Positions 17,053 to 26,796 of a DNA stretch of 64,000 bases are shown here, one piece after another (position 1 is the stretch's first letter; each line of letters begins with the position of its first letter). Below the pieces are notes generated by a model that searched no databases, had not been told where the DNA came from, and was given only the letters and a program-made list of their open reading frames with translations. The stretch is from CAWCWN01 sp963799245 (GTDB lineage Bacteria > Chloroflexota > Ktedonobacteria > Ktedonobacterales > Ktedonobacteraceae), in the NCBI GenBank assembly GCA_963799245.1, contig CAWCWN010000006.1, positions 395,018 to 459,017 of the forward strand, written 5' to 3'. The translations under genes were made by a program, and so were the position numbers.

Positions 17053-17523
17053 GGTTCTTTGCTCCTGAAAAGAGGCAAAACTTATTATCCTGGTTGTAAG
17101 GATTATAACAGAAAATTAGTGCTGGTACCCGCGTGTGTTCAGTGTCCGTTCAAGCCTCATCTGGTGGGCATCGAGCCTGTGCTGGCTACGTGGGCTATCC
17201 GTTCGTAGAGGCGGCGTTCGAAAGGCGTCGTGATCGTTGTCAAACAGACGTGCAAAGAACAAATTTAACAAAAACTTGTTGTATCTCTTCCAGTTCTTTT
17301 TCCTCGCCATCACTCCTTCAAACAGGTGGTGAGAAGGTTTGCTACACAGCTGTTTCCTCTTGTTTAGAACGGATCTCCAAAGTAGCCAGCACAGGTGTGG
17401 AACCTCCGGCTGGAACTGGGACATCAGCTTCATCCCGATCTACCGCGCACCACCGAGTTTGCTCCTGCTTGTCCGCTGGTGCAAGAGGAGACTATCGATA
17501 CCCCATCTCCCCTACCAGGATAG

Positions 17524-17670
17524 GGACCGCCAGATGTGGCCTTGCCCTGGAAACGAGGACGCTTCTCTGGTCGCGACTTTGCCCTCCAGCCGGATGGGAC
17601 GCTGCGCTGTCCTGCTGGGCAGACGCTTCGTGCGCACGAGCGGCGCTCTGCTGCTCGTTTTTCTCCTTAA
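17524..17670 (+). pseudogene. Transposase fragment
   Basis: One frame reads LPWKRGRFSGRDFALQPDG followed by LRCPAGQTLRAHERR, the pattern of a mid-region of large DDE transposases of Ktedonobacteria (cysteine in CPAG). Flanked by a TAG at 17521 and the TAA at 17668; no complete element is present. The rest of 17053-17523 shows no recognisable gene and may be further decayed insertion sequence. Confidence 0.45.
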
Positions 17671-18353
17671 TGATCCCATTTCTGCAAGTCGGCGTTGACC
17701 ACGGCGGGGTGATTTTTCAGGTACTGTGTATACGCCGTATCCTGCGACTGGGTGATAACCCCGGCCTGCTGAGCCTGGTTCAACGCACTATCGACGGCAT
17801 TCAAGACGATTGTGTGCAGTTGAGTCGCGGAGACATTCTGCGCCTTGGCGATCTTGCTCAGGCTCTGCCCCTGCTGCAGGTCAGACTGTAGCTGGGTGGA
17901 TGTCAGGTGGAGACCCTGCGCGACCTGGTTAAGCACGGATGTGCGGTATTGCTGCAACGCCTTGAGCATGATGCCGCGCTGCAAACCCAGTTCATTCCCT
18001 TTTCCTTTACAGGCCTGTTGAGATTGCATGCGCTGCTTTATAGTATTGGCCTGAGCCTGGGTCAATTTACCATCTTTGACCAGCTGGGCCAGGATATCCT
18101 CTTTGGCTGCTGTGCGGTCCTGCTCAAATGTCGACGCCGAGACATTCAGGCGCTGGGCCAGATCTTGCAGGTATTGCTGGCAGTAGTTAGTGGCCGTGGG
18201 AGTGCTGGCGGTCTGGGTTGTGTTCGAAGTGTTCTGCGTGCTCTGTGCCGAGGCCAGCAGGGGTCCGGCGAAAAACGCGCCAACTAGTAAGCACACCACC
18301 AGGGTGGCTGTTCCTCCTGCAATCAAGAATATCTTTTTCTTCAAATTTCTCAT
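17667..18353 (-). CDS. Exported or membrane-anchored hypothetical protein
   Basis: 228 residues. A positively charged start (MRNLKKKIF) and a hydrophobic segment (LIAGGTATLVVCLLVGAFFA) form a signal peptide or anchor, followed by a Thr/Ser/Gln-rich linker. The mature part contains two related helical units with the pattern L.(V/L)(S/T)...L..D: RLNVSASTFEQDRTAAKEDI...LTQAQANTI and GLHLTSTQLQSDLQQGQSLS...VITQSQDTA. Such repeats occur in uncharacterised secreted proteins of Ktedonobacteria. Two cysteines. Function unknown. Confidence 0.65.
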   Translation of the reverse strand: MRNLKKKIFLIAGGTATLVVCLLVGAFFAGPLLASAQSTQNTSNTTQTASTPTATNYCQQYLQDLAQRLNVSASTFEQDRTAAKEDILAQLVKDGKLTQAQANTIKQRMQSQQACKGKGNELGLQRGIMLKALQQYRTSVLNQVAQGLHLTSTQLQSDLQQGQSLSKIAKAQNVSATQLHTIVLNAVDSALNQAQQAGVITQSQDTAYTQYLKNHPAVVNADLQKWDH

Positions 18354-18556
18354 CTACTTTCTTTCATATGTTTGTAGCGTATTTGGCGGATATCGCGGTA
18401 TTGTCTTTTCCGCGACACCAATAGGATACCACTGTTATATCACGAAATCGTTTGGCAATCTTCAAGATTTGCTCAAGTTACGGGGGAGTTTGCGTGGATG
18501 AAGAAGCGCTGCCCGTGCCTAAAACGCAATGGTCCGACTGACCAACCAGGTAGCGG

Positions 18557-19123
18557 TTATTGTTGCCTGGAGAGCCATGCGACCACGTCCGCCGCGTTCT
18601 GGTCGGGTGGAAAGATCGGGTAGAACACCTTGATGATCCTGCCATTCTCGATAACCAGTGTGACGCGCTTGATCAGCGTCATGCCGTCAACTGTGAAGGT
18701 CGGCAGGCGTAACGCCTGCGTGAATTTCAGTTCTGCATCGCTCAAGAGTGGGAATGGTAAGCGCAGGCGCTCCACCACCTCCTGCTGGTAGGCGGTATCC
18801 TGCGTACTTAATCCATAGACGTCGATATGAAAGCTCTGCAGCTCCTTGTAATGATCGCGGAAAGCGCACGATTGAGGCGTACATCCGCGCGCGCCTGGAA
18901 TCTCATTCCACCCGCTCGGCAGCGCCTGGTCTGGCCTGCCCGTGCGTGGAAAGCAGTAGACTACGCTCCGTCCCGCTAACTCCGCCAGGCTCACCCCGGT
19001 TCTCTGCGTTGACGGGAGTGACAGAGAGGGCAGCTGGAGACCCGTCAGGTGATCGCACGCGCCATCATCAACGGGAACGGGCAGGTCTTCCGGTAGTTCG
19101 TAGACGTTGGGTAAGTTTGACAT
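18557..19123 (-). CDS. Peroxiredoxin (AhpC/TSA, PrxQ-like)
   Basis: 188-residue cytoplasmic thioredoxin-fold peroxidase. The active-site segment EIPGARGCTPQSCAFRDHYK puts the peroxidatic cysteine at C81 and a resolving cysteine five residues later at C86, the spacing of PrxQ/BCP enzymes. Strand-helix pattern continues with VYGLSTQD, LRLPFPLLSDAELKF and a closing IKVFYPIFPPDQNA. The usual Thr in the PxxxT/SxxC motif is replaced by the ARGC context, so the motif is slightly atypical. It reduces H2O2 or organic peroxides using thiol reductants. Monocistronic. Confidence 0.82.
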   Translation of the reverse strand: MSNLPNVYELPEDLPVPVDDGACDHLTGLQLPSLSLPSTQRTGVSLAELAGRSVVYCFPRTGRPDQALPSGWNEIPGARGCTPQSCAFRDHYKELQSFHIDVYGLSTQDTAYQQEVVERLRLPFPLLSDAELKFTQALRLPTFTVDGMTLIKRVTLVIENGRIIKVFYPIFPPDQNAADVVAWLSRQQ

Positions 19124-19436
19124 ACATACCTCCTCATTAGGGAATTGGCAATCTTCCTACGTGCCTGATGCCTGTATTGTATCACCCGGGCGAGCGTGTT
19201 TCTTATGTGCTGTGGATCCAGCGAAACGCGACAGCTGGGCAATGCCCCGCATGACGAGCTGGATAACAAACCAGGGATATGCCGGGAGTATTTTCAGGTT
19301 GAGCAGGAATCACATATATTCCGCACAAATTTACCCCGAACAACCCTTTTTTGCATGTGCAAGTAAACGTATGCTCATTTTAGGCAGCTCGTTTCAGTGA
19401 GTTCGCCGGCTTATGTGTAGATAGAGGTGTCTGGCT

Positions 19437-20213
19437 GTGAGTGAAGGACGTCCAAAGAGTATAGGGCACGCTATTAGCGGCGCGCGGCCTCTCAGTCAAC
19501 GCGATTACGCGGCCCTTAGCTGGGTTGCCGAGCAATACGCCGCTCGTATCGACCAGGTGCGGCAGCTGCTGGCGCGCTGGCCTGAACTATGCCTGGGCGC
19601 GCCTGGCGAGGTCACCCGTTGGGCGGCGTATAAAACGCTGGCGCGCTGGCGGCAACCTGGCGCAGAAATGGTGGAGTACAGGCGAATTTACCATGCTGAG
19701 CCTGGCTGGTGCTGGTTGACTCCCCTCGGTCTGCGTCAGCTGAACAGCTCTTACGCTCGTTTAACGCCCGCACTCAGCACGCTGCCGCATCTCTACCAGA
19801 TCAATCGCGTCCGCCTGGATATTGAACGCCGACATCCTGAGTATCGCTGGGTGAGCGAGCGTTCATTGAGGGCAAGGCTGCCGAGGCGAGAAGGAGGCGC
19901 GGCGCTCCCCCACACGCCGGACGCGCAGGTATGGGTGCCGAAGTCGCGCGCGGCGGGAGAAAAGGCCGTCGCGGTTGAGGTTGAGCTGTCTATCAAGAGC
20001 GACCAGGAGCTCGATGGGATATTCAGCGAGCTGTTGATGCCGAGAAGCGACGCCTCTGGAGGCTTTTATATGTATGCGTCCGTCTGGTACTTCGTAACGC
20101 CACTTACCCGCAGAGTCGTCGAGGCGGCGCGTGAGCGCTTACCTCCAGCCGCCCGTCAACGGGTCGCGGTGATACCCCTGGAAGCGCTGCCCGCACATAA
20201 GGCGATCGAATGA
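19437..20213 (+). CDS. Replication-relaxation family protein
   Basis: 258 residues, start GTG 19437. The N-terminal half is a winged-helix-like region (LSQRDYAALSWVAEQYAARIDQVRQLL, then LTPLGLRQLN) and the C-terminal half a strand-rich part with PDAQVWVP and KAVAVEVELSIKSDQEL, a nuclease-like arrangement. This order fits the Replic_Relax family (PF13814), known from plasmids where members are needed for replication/relaxation. Its stop overlaps the next gene's ATG by four bases, so it is coupled to the TraG-like ATPase. Together they suggest a DNA-mobilisation function, with this protein as the site-specific partner. No plasmid origin is recognised nearby. Confidence 0.7.
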   Translation: MSEGRPKSIGHAISGARPLSQRDYAALSWVAEQYAARIDQVRQLLARWPELCLGAPGEVTRWAAYKTLARWRQPGAEMVEYRRIYHAEPGWCWLTPLGLRQLNSSYARLTPALSTLPHLYQINRVRLDIERRHPEYRWVSERSLRARLPRREGGAALPHTPDAQVWVPKSRAAGEKAVAVEVELSIKSDQELDGIFSELLMPRSDASGGFYMYASVWYFVTPLTRRVVEAARERLPPAARQRVAVIPLEALPAHKAIE

Positions 20214-22027
20214 AAGGAGTGCGTATGCTGTGGCCGAAGGTCTCCCTGCGCAGGCTGGCGCTGCTGCTATTTCTATGTGTGGCGGCCCTGCTGGCCCTGC
20301 CGTCCCTGGCAGCCGGCGCGTTTCTGTGGTGGAGTGCCGACAGAACGTGGGACTACCGGGAACGCTGGGCCGGTATCTGGCTGCTGGCTATCCCTGGTTG
20401 CCTTACGTATGCCCTGCTGCTGCGCTATGTCTACCCCATCAAGCTGTTGCTTGCTGTCTCTTCAGGTGGCGTCTGGCAGAGACTTTGCCTACTCTGGGCT
20501 GTACATATGTTGCTCACGCCAGGCATATCCCTGCTGCTGGAGGCGTTCAACCCTTGGCGCGGGCGTACGCGCCATTCGTCGGCAAGAGCGCGCCCTGCTG
20601 TAAAGGTAGCCGGGGTACGGGCCCTGCCACCAGTTTCCATGCGGGAAGTTGAGGGTGAGGCGCTTGGCTCCTACCTGGGAGGAGACCTGGATGAGTGGGT
20701 ACGGGCGCAGCAGGTATGTCTTCCACTTGCAGCCCTGTGGCGGCATGGCGTCGTCATCGGGGAGCCGGGCTATGGCAAGACGCTTACCCTTCTCAGGCTG
20801 GCGACGATCGCTGTACGGAATGAAATGCAGGTCATTTTTCTTGATCTCAAGGGCAGCCAGAAGACCGCAGCGCAGTTTGTCGCGGCGATGCGTCATGCGG
20901 GTGTCAGGCGCATCAAGGTCTTTCCTGGAGAAGCGTACGATGGCTGGCGCGGGGATGCGACGGCCCTCTACAACCGTCTGATGGCCATGGTCGACCCTGG
21001 AACTCACCCCTACTACTATCGCCTAACCTCGGCCCTGGTCGCGCTGGTGGTTCACGCACCCGCAGGCCCGCCGCGCAATAGTCGCGATTTTCTCCTGCGC
21101 CTGGAGATCGGCACGCGTAAACAACCTGGCTGGCTTATGCGCGCCTATGCCGATCCCCGCTACTGGTACGAGATGCGCAAGGTTGAGAAATTGAGGCCGC
21201 ACATATCCAATCTTTCGCTGGCCTATGACGGCTTTTTCGCAGGGGTGGCGGATGCACTGGATGGTAACTTTGCTTTCGAGGATGCTGACGCGGTCTTTAT
21301 CGGCCTGGATGGAGATGTCCTCAAAGAGCAGGCCGCCGGCATGGGTCGTTATCTCCTGCAAGACGCGGCGCATTATGCCAAGCAGCGCAAACCGCTCGAA
21401 CGGCACGCGCTGATGATCATCGATGAATTCGGAGTGTTGAAGACCTCCAATGCCACGGACCTCTATGAGCGCATGCGCGAAGCGGGCATGTCGATCTGGT
21501 CGTCGGCACAGAACTACCAGGCGCTGGGAGCAGAGCGGGCGAATATTCTCGCCTCCGCCTCTGTCAAAATCCTGCATCGCTGCGGCAGCCCGGAGGAGCT
21601 TGTGAAATTTGCCGGCCAGCGCGAAAGCGTCGCCTTCTCACAGATTACAGACGATAGCGACGAGGTCAATGAGAGCCCGTTAGCGGCCGGCCAGGCGCGC
21701 CTGTTCAAACGACGAACGGCGGTCAGGATGCAGCGCCAGAACGCGGTGTCGCTGGAGGACGTACAACAGCTGGCGATTGGCAGGGTAGTGGTTATCAGCG
21801 GCGGTCTCTATACCTGGGTGCAGGTCTATCCCCCGGCCCAGGGGGAAGAGCCGCGCCATCTGCTGCCAGGGGCGAGCCCTGACCCACCGCCCCGACAGAC
21901 AGAGGCGCAGCGCTCGTTCGGCAGTGTGCAGCAGGAGGTATATTCCATGGCGGAAGTTGCCCGGCTAGCTGTACCGCCGGCGATTGAGTGGGACGAGGAT
22001 GGAGGCCCGGTTGATTTTTTCAGTTAG
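20210..22027 (+). CDS. TraG/VirD4-like DNA-transfer coupling ATPase
   Basis: 605 residues. Three hydrophobic segments in the first ~115 residues anchor it in the membrane; the cytoplasmic part carries Walker A GEPGYGKT (184-191), preceded by HGVVIG as in type IV coupling proteins, and Walker B in ALMIIDEFGVL (~400-410). A further conserved element, SAQNYQALG...ANILASASVKILHRCG, matches the TraG/TraD sensor region. Such ATPases pump DNA through a conjugation channel. Start overlaps the replication-relaxation gene; the next gene begins 21 bases after its stop. No type IV secretion components are seen in the window, so it either works with remote components or has a different role. Confidence 0.75.
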   Translation: MKGVRMLWPKVSLRRLALLLFLCVAALLALPSLAAGAFLWWSADRTWDYRERWAGIWLLAIPGCLTYALLLRYVYPIKLLLAVSSGGVWQRLCLLWAVHMLLTPGISLLLEAFNPWRGRTRHSSARARPAVKVAGVRALPPVSMREVEGEALGSYLGGDLDEWVRAQQVCLPLAALWRHGVVIGEPGYGKTLTLLRLATIAVRNEMQVIFLDLKGSQKTAAQFVAAMRHAGVRRIKVFPGEAYDGWRGDATALYNRLMAMVDPGTHPYYYRLTSALVALVVHAPAGPPRNSRDFLLRLEIGTRKQPGWLMRAYADPRYWYEMRKVEKLRPHISNLSLAYDGFFAGVADALDGNFAFEDADAVFIGLDGDVLKEQAAGMGRYLLQDAAHYAKQRKPLERHALMIIDEFGVLKTSNATDLYERMREAGMSIWSSAQNYQALGAERANILASASVKILHRCGSPEELVKFAGQRESVAFSQITDDSDEVNESPLAAGQARLFKRRTAVRMQRQNAVSLEDVQQLAIGRVVVISGGLYTWVQVYPPAQGEEPRHLLPGASPDPPPRQTEAQRSFGSVQQEVYSMAEVARLAVPPAIEWDEDGGPVDFFS

Positions 22028-22048
22028 TCCGCAAGAAAGAGGGGCACT

Positions 22049-22927
22049 ATGGGATTTGCGCTCTCGTTACTCTCCTGGTCAATCGAGATACTTGGCGGGG
22101 GCTGGTTCTGTTACATCTACTGGGCTTTTCCGGGCACAGCTGAGGTTCCAGGTCCTGGCCGCGCCCTGGTGGAGTCATTTGACGGCGTTGTTACAGGGAT
22201 CTTTACAGCGCAGCGGCTGAGCGCTCACCCTCCTTTGTTGACGCAGGATCGCCTTGCGTGGCTCTTTGTGTTTGTCTACCTGGCTTTTCATGCGCTCGCA
22301 TGCGCGCGCGCCCTGGCGCTGCCGCTGCTGCATTTATACCGCCTGGGAGTGCGCAGGCGCGCGAGCACCCAGGAAGTTCAACGCTTCACGGAGGTGTTCG
22401 CCACCTTGGATAGGACACGCGCAGCGATGCCGACGAGGACATTTCTGCGTCCGCCTCTCATGTGGTGTGTGCATGACGATGCGCAGGGGATGCAGCTGCG
22501 CTTCGAGGGCCCTGTGCTCGTAGTGGATCGCGCCTTACTCTTCAGCCCGCACTTTGGCCCGCTGCTGGCGCGTGAACTGGCGCATATCAATAGTTTTGAT
22601 TGGCTGGTCAGGATGTTCTATGCAATGTTGCCGCCGCTGTGTGGTGTCCCCCTTATGCTGTGTGGCCTCCCGCTGGGAGTAGGGAGGCTCTTGCTGTACC
22701 CCTTCTGGCTGGCGTACTGGCGCTGGCGAGTGTATGCCGCTGATGAATATGCGGCCTGTCTTGGCCAGCGGCAGGCCCTGAAGCGCGCGCTTGATCAGCT
22801 GCGCTGGCTGCTGGATGGTGGAAAGGCCACGGCTGGCGGTCGCTGGTGGTTTGAGACTCCGTACATTGAGAGCCGTATTGAACGCCTCAATCGCCTTCAA
22901 TCGCCCTACGAAGAGCTCACACGCTGA
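22049..22927 (+). CDS. M48-like membrane peptidase homologue lacking the first zinc histidine
   Basis: 292 residues, with two hydrophobic segments in the N-terminal ~100 residues and another pair around 185-220. The zinc site expected as HExxH reads LLARELAHINSFDWLVRM, i.e. RELAH, so the first histidine is Arg while Glu and the second His remain. The downstream acid ligand region is present as YAADEYAACLG. This is the M48/BlaR1-type topology with catalysis probably abolished. It follows the TraG-like gene by 21 bases with a ribosome site (AAGAGGGG region), so it belongs to the same transcription unit. It may serve as a scaffold or assembly partner. Confidence 0.6.
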   Translation: MGFALSLLSWSIEILGGGWFCYIYWAFPGTAEVPGPGRALVESFDGVVTGIFTAQRLSAHPPLLTQDRLAWLFVFVYLAFHALACARALALPLLHLYRLGVRRRASTQEVQRFTEVFATLDRTRAAMPTRTFLRPPLMWCVHDDAQGMQLRFEGPVLVVDRALLFSPHFGPLLARELAHINSFDWLVRMFYAMLPPLCGVPLMLCGLPLGVGRLLLYPFWLAYWRWRVYAADEYAACLGQRQALKRALDQLRWLLDGGKATAGGRWWFETPYIESRIERLNRLQSPYEELTR

Positions 22928-23264
22928 GCGGCGCAGGTGCGAGACGGCCTGATGAGATAACGAGCGCAGTACCTCATCAAGCGGGATGGCATTATATGCT
23001 ATCAGCTTGTAGCCGTTCGGGTCACGCAAGGGCCGAATGGATTATTCGCCGGTTGTTGCAGGTCGGTTATCCCGTTTCCACCAGGGAGGCAACGCAAGGC
23101 GATATAAGAGGATGTCTGGCGTATCGGGTACATACCATATATTGCTGAGCATATTGACAATAGATGCATTGCATGATAGCTTCTACAGTATCCGGTAGAG
23201 GTTAAAAGAGCTGCCCTCGCGGTGCTTGCGCCTTTTCAAATTCCGATGTTAGGAGCGAAATCGT
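22928..23264. other. Gap upstream of the STAND gene
   Basis: No gene recognised. A TTGACA at 23153-23158 could be a -35 for the STAND gene, but no convincing -10 lies at 16-18 bases. A purine-rich TTAGGAGCG precedes the ATG at 23265 as ribosome site. Confidence 0.35.
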
Positions 23265-25784
23265 ATGGTCAAGGAAAGGATCGCTTCCCCAAACCTGAAG
23301 CTTCAGGAAGAGAGGCACCATCGCGCATGGTCGCAGCAGGAACTGGCCGATCGTTTAGGTACCACGCATAATAATGTGAGCCGCTGGGAGCGAGGCCTGA
23401 CGAAACCCAACCCGTATTTTCGCCAGAAATTGCGTGAGGTCTTTGCTCTGACGGAGGCCCAGCTAGGCCTGCAGGGAGAAGAGAGGGAAGCTCTTACTAC
23501 CCCAGGCTCGCTGGGTATTTTTGACCCGCTCATTCCTTTATCCCTTCCATATGGCCTAGTCGGACGCGATGATCTTCTCAACAGGCTCAAGAAGCGCCTT
23601 TGCCTCTCGCCTGCCCTGGCTATCTCCGCGCTCAACGGCCTGCCAGGCGTAGGCAAGACGGCTCTGGCAGTCGCTGTGGCGCATGACCCGGAGATCCTGC
23701 GACATTTTCACGATGGCGTGCTGTGGGCAGGTCTTGGTACCCGGCCGGATTTGCTGGCTCTCTATAGTAGATGGGGCAGCTTGCTCGCCATTCACGGCGA
23801 AAAGCTGACGACGCTGGAAGAGTGGGCCATGGCTCTGCGCATGGCCATCGGCAGCCGGCGGATGCTCCTGCTGATTGATGATGCCTGGCGGCTAGAGCAA
23901 GCCCTGGCCTGCAAAGTGGGCGGCCCTAATTGTACCTATTTGCTAACGACCCGCATGCAAGATATCTCCGTACAATTCGCGACGGGCGAAGTAACAACCG
24001 TAGGCGAATTGGATGAGGAGGAGAGCATCTCGATCCTCAAACGCCTGGCGCCCGAGGTTATGATAAGCGACGCCCGGCCGCTGCGGGAACTAGCACGCGC
24101 GGTTGGAGGGCTGCCTTTAGCTCTCGCGCTTATGGGAAATTATTTGCGCACCCATGCGTATAGCGGGCAGCCTCGTCGTCTCTACCATGCCATCGAGAGG
24201 CTGCGTGATACCCAGGTGCGTCTCGCTCTGCGCGCGCCGCTGGCTGCCTTTGATCAGGTTTCTACCCTGCCAGTGGAAGAACCGGTCTCCTTGCAGGCCG
24301 TCATTGCCCTCAGCGACCAGCAGCTTAACGAGCAGGCGCGCAGCTCTTTACGCGCTCTCTCCGTGTTTCCGCCCAAACCAAGCAGCTTTTCAGAGGAGGC
24401 AGCCCTGGCGATCTGTACGCAGCATGTTGAAGCCCTTGATCAGCTGCAAGACTCCGGATTGCTCGAAAGCAATGGATCAGGCCGCTATACCCTGCATCAG
24501 ACGATAGTTGACTACGCATGGACGCGGCGCGACGATAGCGCAGCCTTTATCGAGCAGAGCTTCGCCACATATATGGCCGACTTTGCGCAAAGACAGAAGA
24601 CGGCGTACATCGCCCTGGAAGCGGAGAGCGCTAATATTGTAGCGGCGCTGAATGTCGCGTTTGAGCGGGGGCTGGGCGAACAGTATGTGCGGATCACGCT
24701 GAACTTTGCTCACTACCTCTGTGTCAAAGGTATGTATAGCACGGCGGAATATCATGTGCGGCGCGCCCTGCAAGGCGCATGCCTTGACGCGGCTTCTCAC
24801 TCGGAGCTCCTCAACTACCTTGGAATCATCGCCAAGAAATATGGCAGGCTGGCCGAGGCGGAGGTCTATCACCGCCAGGGGCTCTTGCTTGCGCGGCAGG
24901 GCGAGCAACTGATGCTGGAGGTGGAGCACCTGTGCCGCCTGGGTTTTCTCTTATCTCTGCGGCAACACTATGCTCAGGCCAGCTCCACCTTTCAGGAGGC
25001 CCTCGCGAAGGCCCGCCATAGTGAGGACCCCATGAAGACCTGCACCATTATAAATGGCCTGGCGGTTGTGCTCAAGGAGACGGCGAGCTATGCCGCCGCG
25101 AAAGGCTACATCCAGCAGGGGCTCGAGCTCGCCAGGCGCTATGGACTCATCGAACGAGAAGTGACGCTTCTCATCAACTGGTCGACGATAGAAAGCCTGC
25201 AGGGTAACGCCGCTCATGCCGAGCGCCTGGCTCAACAAGCTCTGGCGATGGCCGAGATACACGGCCTGAATGAGAGCCTCACCTATCTGAACAATCTGCT
25301 CTCTGACCTGGCGATGGATCGCGCCGACTATGAAGAGGCGCTTGCCTGTAGCGCCCGCTGCCTCTCCCTGGCCCACCAGCAAGGTCATGTTGAGTTGATC
25401 GGCGCCAGCCTGTGTACCATTGGAACCGCACATGGCCGCCTGGGAGATTTCGAACGGGCGGAGGCCGCATTGCAAGAGGCCGTGCGTATAGTGCCCGCGG
25501 ACGCCTTTCCACTGCTGCTGCAGGAGATCGCGCTACAAAGCGGGGAAATGTACCTGCTGGCAGGCCGGGTAGCGCAGGCCCAGGAAGTGTTTCAATCGCT
25601 CATAGGGGCGGAAGAGGTGGATATTCGAGCGCGGGCGTTCTTTGGTATGGTGCGCGTCTGTAGCGCGCGTGAAGATTGGTCAACGGCGCTGAACTACGCT
25701 CGCCAGTGCCTCGCCCTGCCAGAAGCCGCAGTGGTTCTCATCAGAGAGTGGTTTGAGGAACATGAAGCTCAACAGGATAAATGA
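23265..25784 (+). CDS. STAND-class regulator: XRE HTH, NB-ARC ATPase, TPR repeats
   Basis: 839 residues. Residues ~10-65 are an XRE-type helix-turn-helix (WSQQELADRLGTTHNNVSRWERG). A linker leads to the NB-ARC module: Walker A LNGLPGVGKTAL (125-132), Walker B RMLLLIDDAW, the sensor TYLLTTRMQ and GLPLALALMG. A winged-helix/arm region follows, then from ~440 on about eight tetratricopeptide-like helical hairpins (YLGIIAKKYGRLAEAEVYHR, INGLAVVLKETASYAAAKGY). STAND ATPases act as switches that oligomerise on ligand binding; here the output is probably DNA binding through the HTH. These are abundant in Ktedonobacteria; some relatives are antiphage sensors. Same strand as the transfer-like cassette, separated by 337 bases. 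Confidence 0.82.
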   Translation: MVKERIASPNLKLQEERHHRAWSQQELADRLGTTHNNVSRWERGLTKPNPYFRQKLREVFALTEAQLGLQGEEREALTTPGSLGIFDPLIPLSLPYGLVGRDDLLNRLKKRLCLSPALAISALNGLPGVGKTALAVAVAHDPEILRHFHDGVLWAGLGTRPDLLALYSRWGSLLAIHGEKLTTLEEWAMALRMAIGSRRMLLLIDDAWRLEQALACKVGGPNCTYLLTTRMQDISVQFATGEVTTVGELDEEESISILKRLAPEVMISDARPLRELARAVGGLPLALALMGNYLRTHAYSGQPRRLYHAIERLRDTQVRLALRAPLAAFDQVSTLPVEEPVSLQAVIALSDQQLNEQARSSLRALSVFPPKPSSFSEEAALAICTQHVEALDQLQDSGLLESNGSGRYTLHQTIVDYAWTRRDDSAAFIEQSFATYMADFAQRQKTAYIALEAESANIVAALNVAFERGLGEQYVRITLNFAHYLCVKGMYSTAEYHVRRALQGACLDAASHSELLNYLGIIAKKYGRLAEAEVYHRQGLLLARQGEQLMLEVEHLCRLGFLLSLRQHYAQASSTFQEALAKARHSEDPMKTCTIINGLAVVLKETASYAAAKGYIQQGLELARRYGLIEREVTLLINWSTIESLQGNAAHAERLAQQALAMAEIHGLNESLTYLNNLLSDLAMDRADYEEALACSARCLSLAHQQGHVELIGASLCTIGTAHGRLGDFERAEAALQEAVRIVPADAFPLLLQEIALQSGEMYLLAGRVAQAQEVFQSLIGAEEVDIRARAFFGMVRVCSAREDWSTALNYARQCLALPEAAVVLIREWFEEHEAQQDK

Positions 25785-26184
25785 TAGAAGAAGCGACCAC
25801 TGGAAATGAGTGATATAGACAGCCTGTACATCAGGAAGGCTGATATCGAGTTTTGCCTCGTTCCTCCCTGGCAAGACGATCTCGAGGGAATACAGAGTGC
25901 TCGATAAAACAAAAACTACACAATTGATTGAAGCTCGTCGATTCTCGCTTTATTGCGACGATACAGCCATTTTTGCCAGGAGCATATAATTGCAATAGAA
26001 GGGGCACTTTTATCGCGTCTCTGCGTTCAAAAGCATAGATGAGGCAGATGAAGTCGCTGTCACGCCTGGCGACGAGATGGGAAAAGCTGCCTGGTATGGC
26101 AGGCGCGCACTCCCGTTTCTCTACATACGTATAGGCTATCTAGACTGCATGTCGTGGACCGATGCAGGAGACACGGAGTATTTA

Positions 26185-26796
26185 ATGAGTACTAATTTCT
26201 ACCTTGACCGTGCGGATTATTTGCGAGTGAATAGTAATATTCTTACTCGCTTAACAGTCAACGCGTTCCTGGGAAGCATTACCTTTACCACGTTCGCCGT
26301 CCTCCTTCCTTCTACGATCTCTAGTCGCGGCTTGGATATGGGAACGGTTCTCCTTTTAGGCGCTGAAGCGTTGCTGGGCATGGCAACTATGCTTTTTCTA
26401 CTCACCGTATTCACTATCTCGATCATGCTGCTGCGCCTTGGCTCTATTGACGCCGCAACTCGCCAGGCACTCGTCGATGGTACGCCCGCCATTGAGCTGA
26501 ATGTCTTTGATAAGAGCATCCTCAGCCATACGTGTGAGCTTTCTATGGCCATTGTGCCTGTTACATCGTGGGGGGTGGGCGGGATACTGGCGAGCATGTT
26601 GCTCATTGGCTTCTACGTCCATGTGATCGTTGGCGCGATCATCGTGGTGGCTTTCCTGATCGCGGTTTTTCAACTGCGCAAGCTCTGGTCATTGCTGTTC
26701 CCCCCTCATTTAGAGATACAAACCGTTTCACAACCTCAAGGGACAGCGTCAGCATGGGTGCAGGATATCAAAAGCTGGTTTGCGCGGCTGCTATGA
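26185..26796 (+). CDS. Four-helix membrane protein, function unknown
   Basis: 203 residues from ATG 26185 (GGAG six bases upstream); an upstream in-frame ATG at 26077 lacks a ribosome site. It has two helices near residues 25-90 (FLGSITFTTFAVLLPS, VLLLGAEALLGMATMLFLL), a soluble ~45-residue loop, then two more helices (WGVGGILASMLLIGFYV, VIVGAIIVVAFLIAVF), and a short C-terminal tail. No catalytic motif. Not recognised as a known family. Confidence 0.6.
   Translation: MSTNFYLDRADYLRVNSNILTRLTVNAFLGSITFTTFAVLLPSTISSRGLDMGTVLLLGAEALLGMATMLFLLTVFTISIMLLRLGSIDAATRQALVDGTPAIELNVFDKSILSHTCELSMAIVPVTSWGVGGILASMLLIGFYVHVIVGAIIVVAFLIAVFQLRKLWSLLFPPHLEIQTVSQPQGTASAWVQDIKSWFARLL

Noticed and set aside
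23153..23182. TTGACA as promoter of the STAND gene
   Set aside because: No acceptable -10 at 16-18 bases; kept only as a remark.
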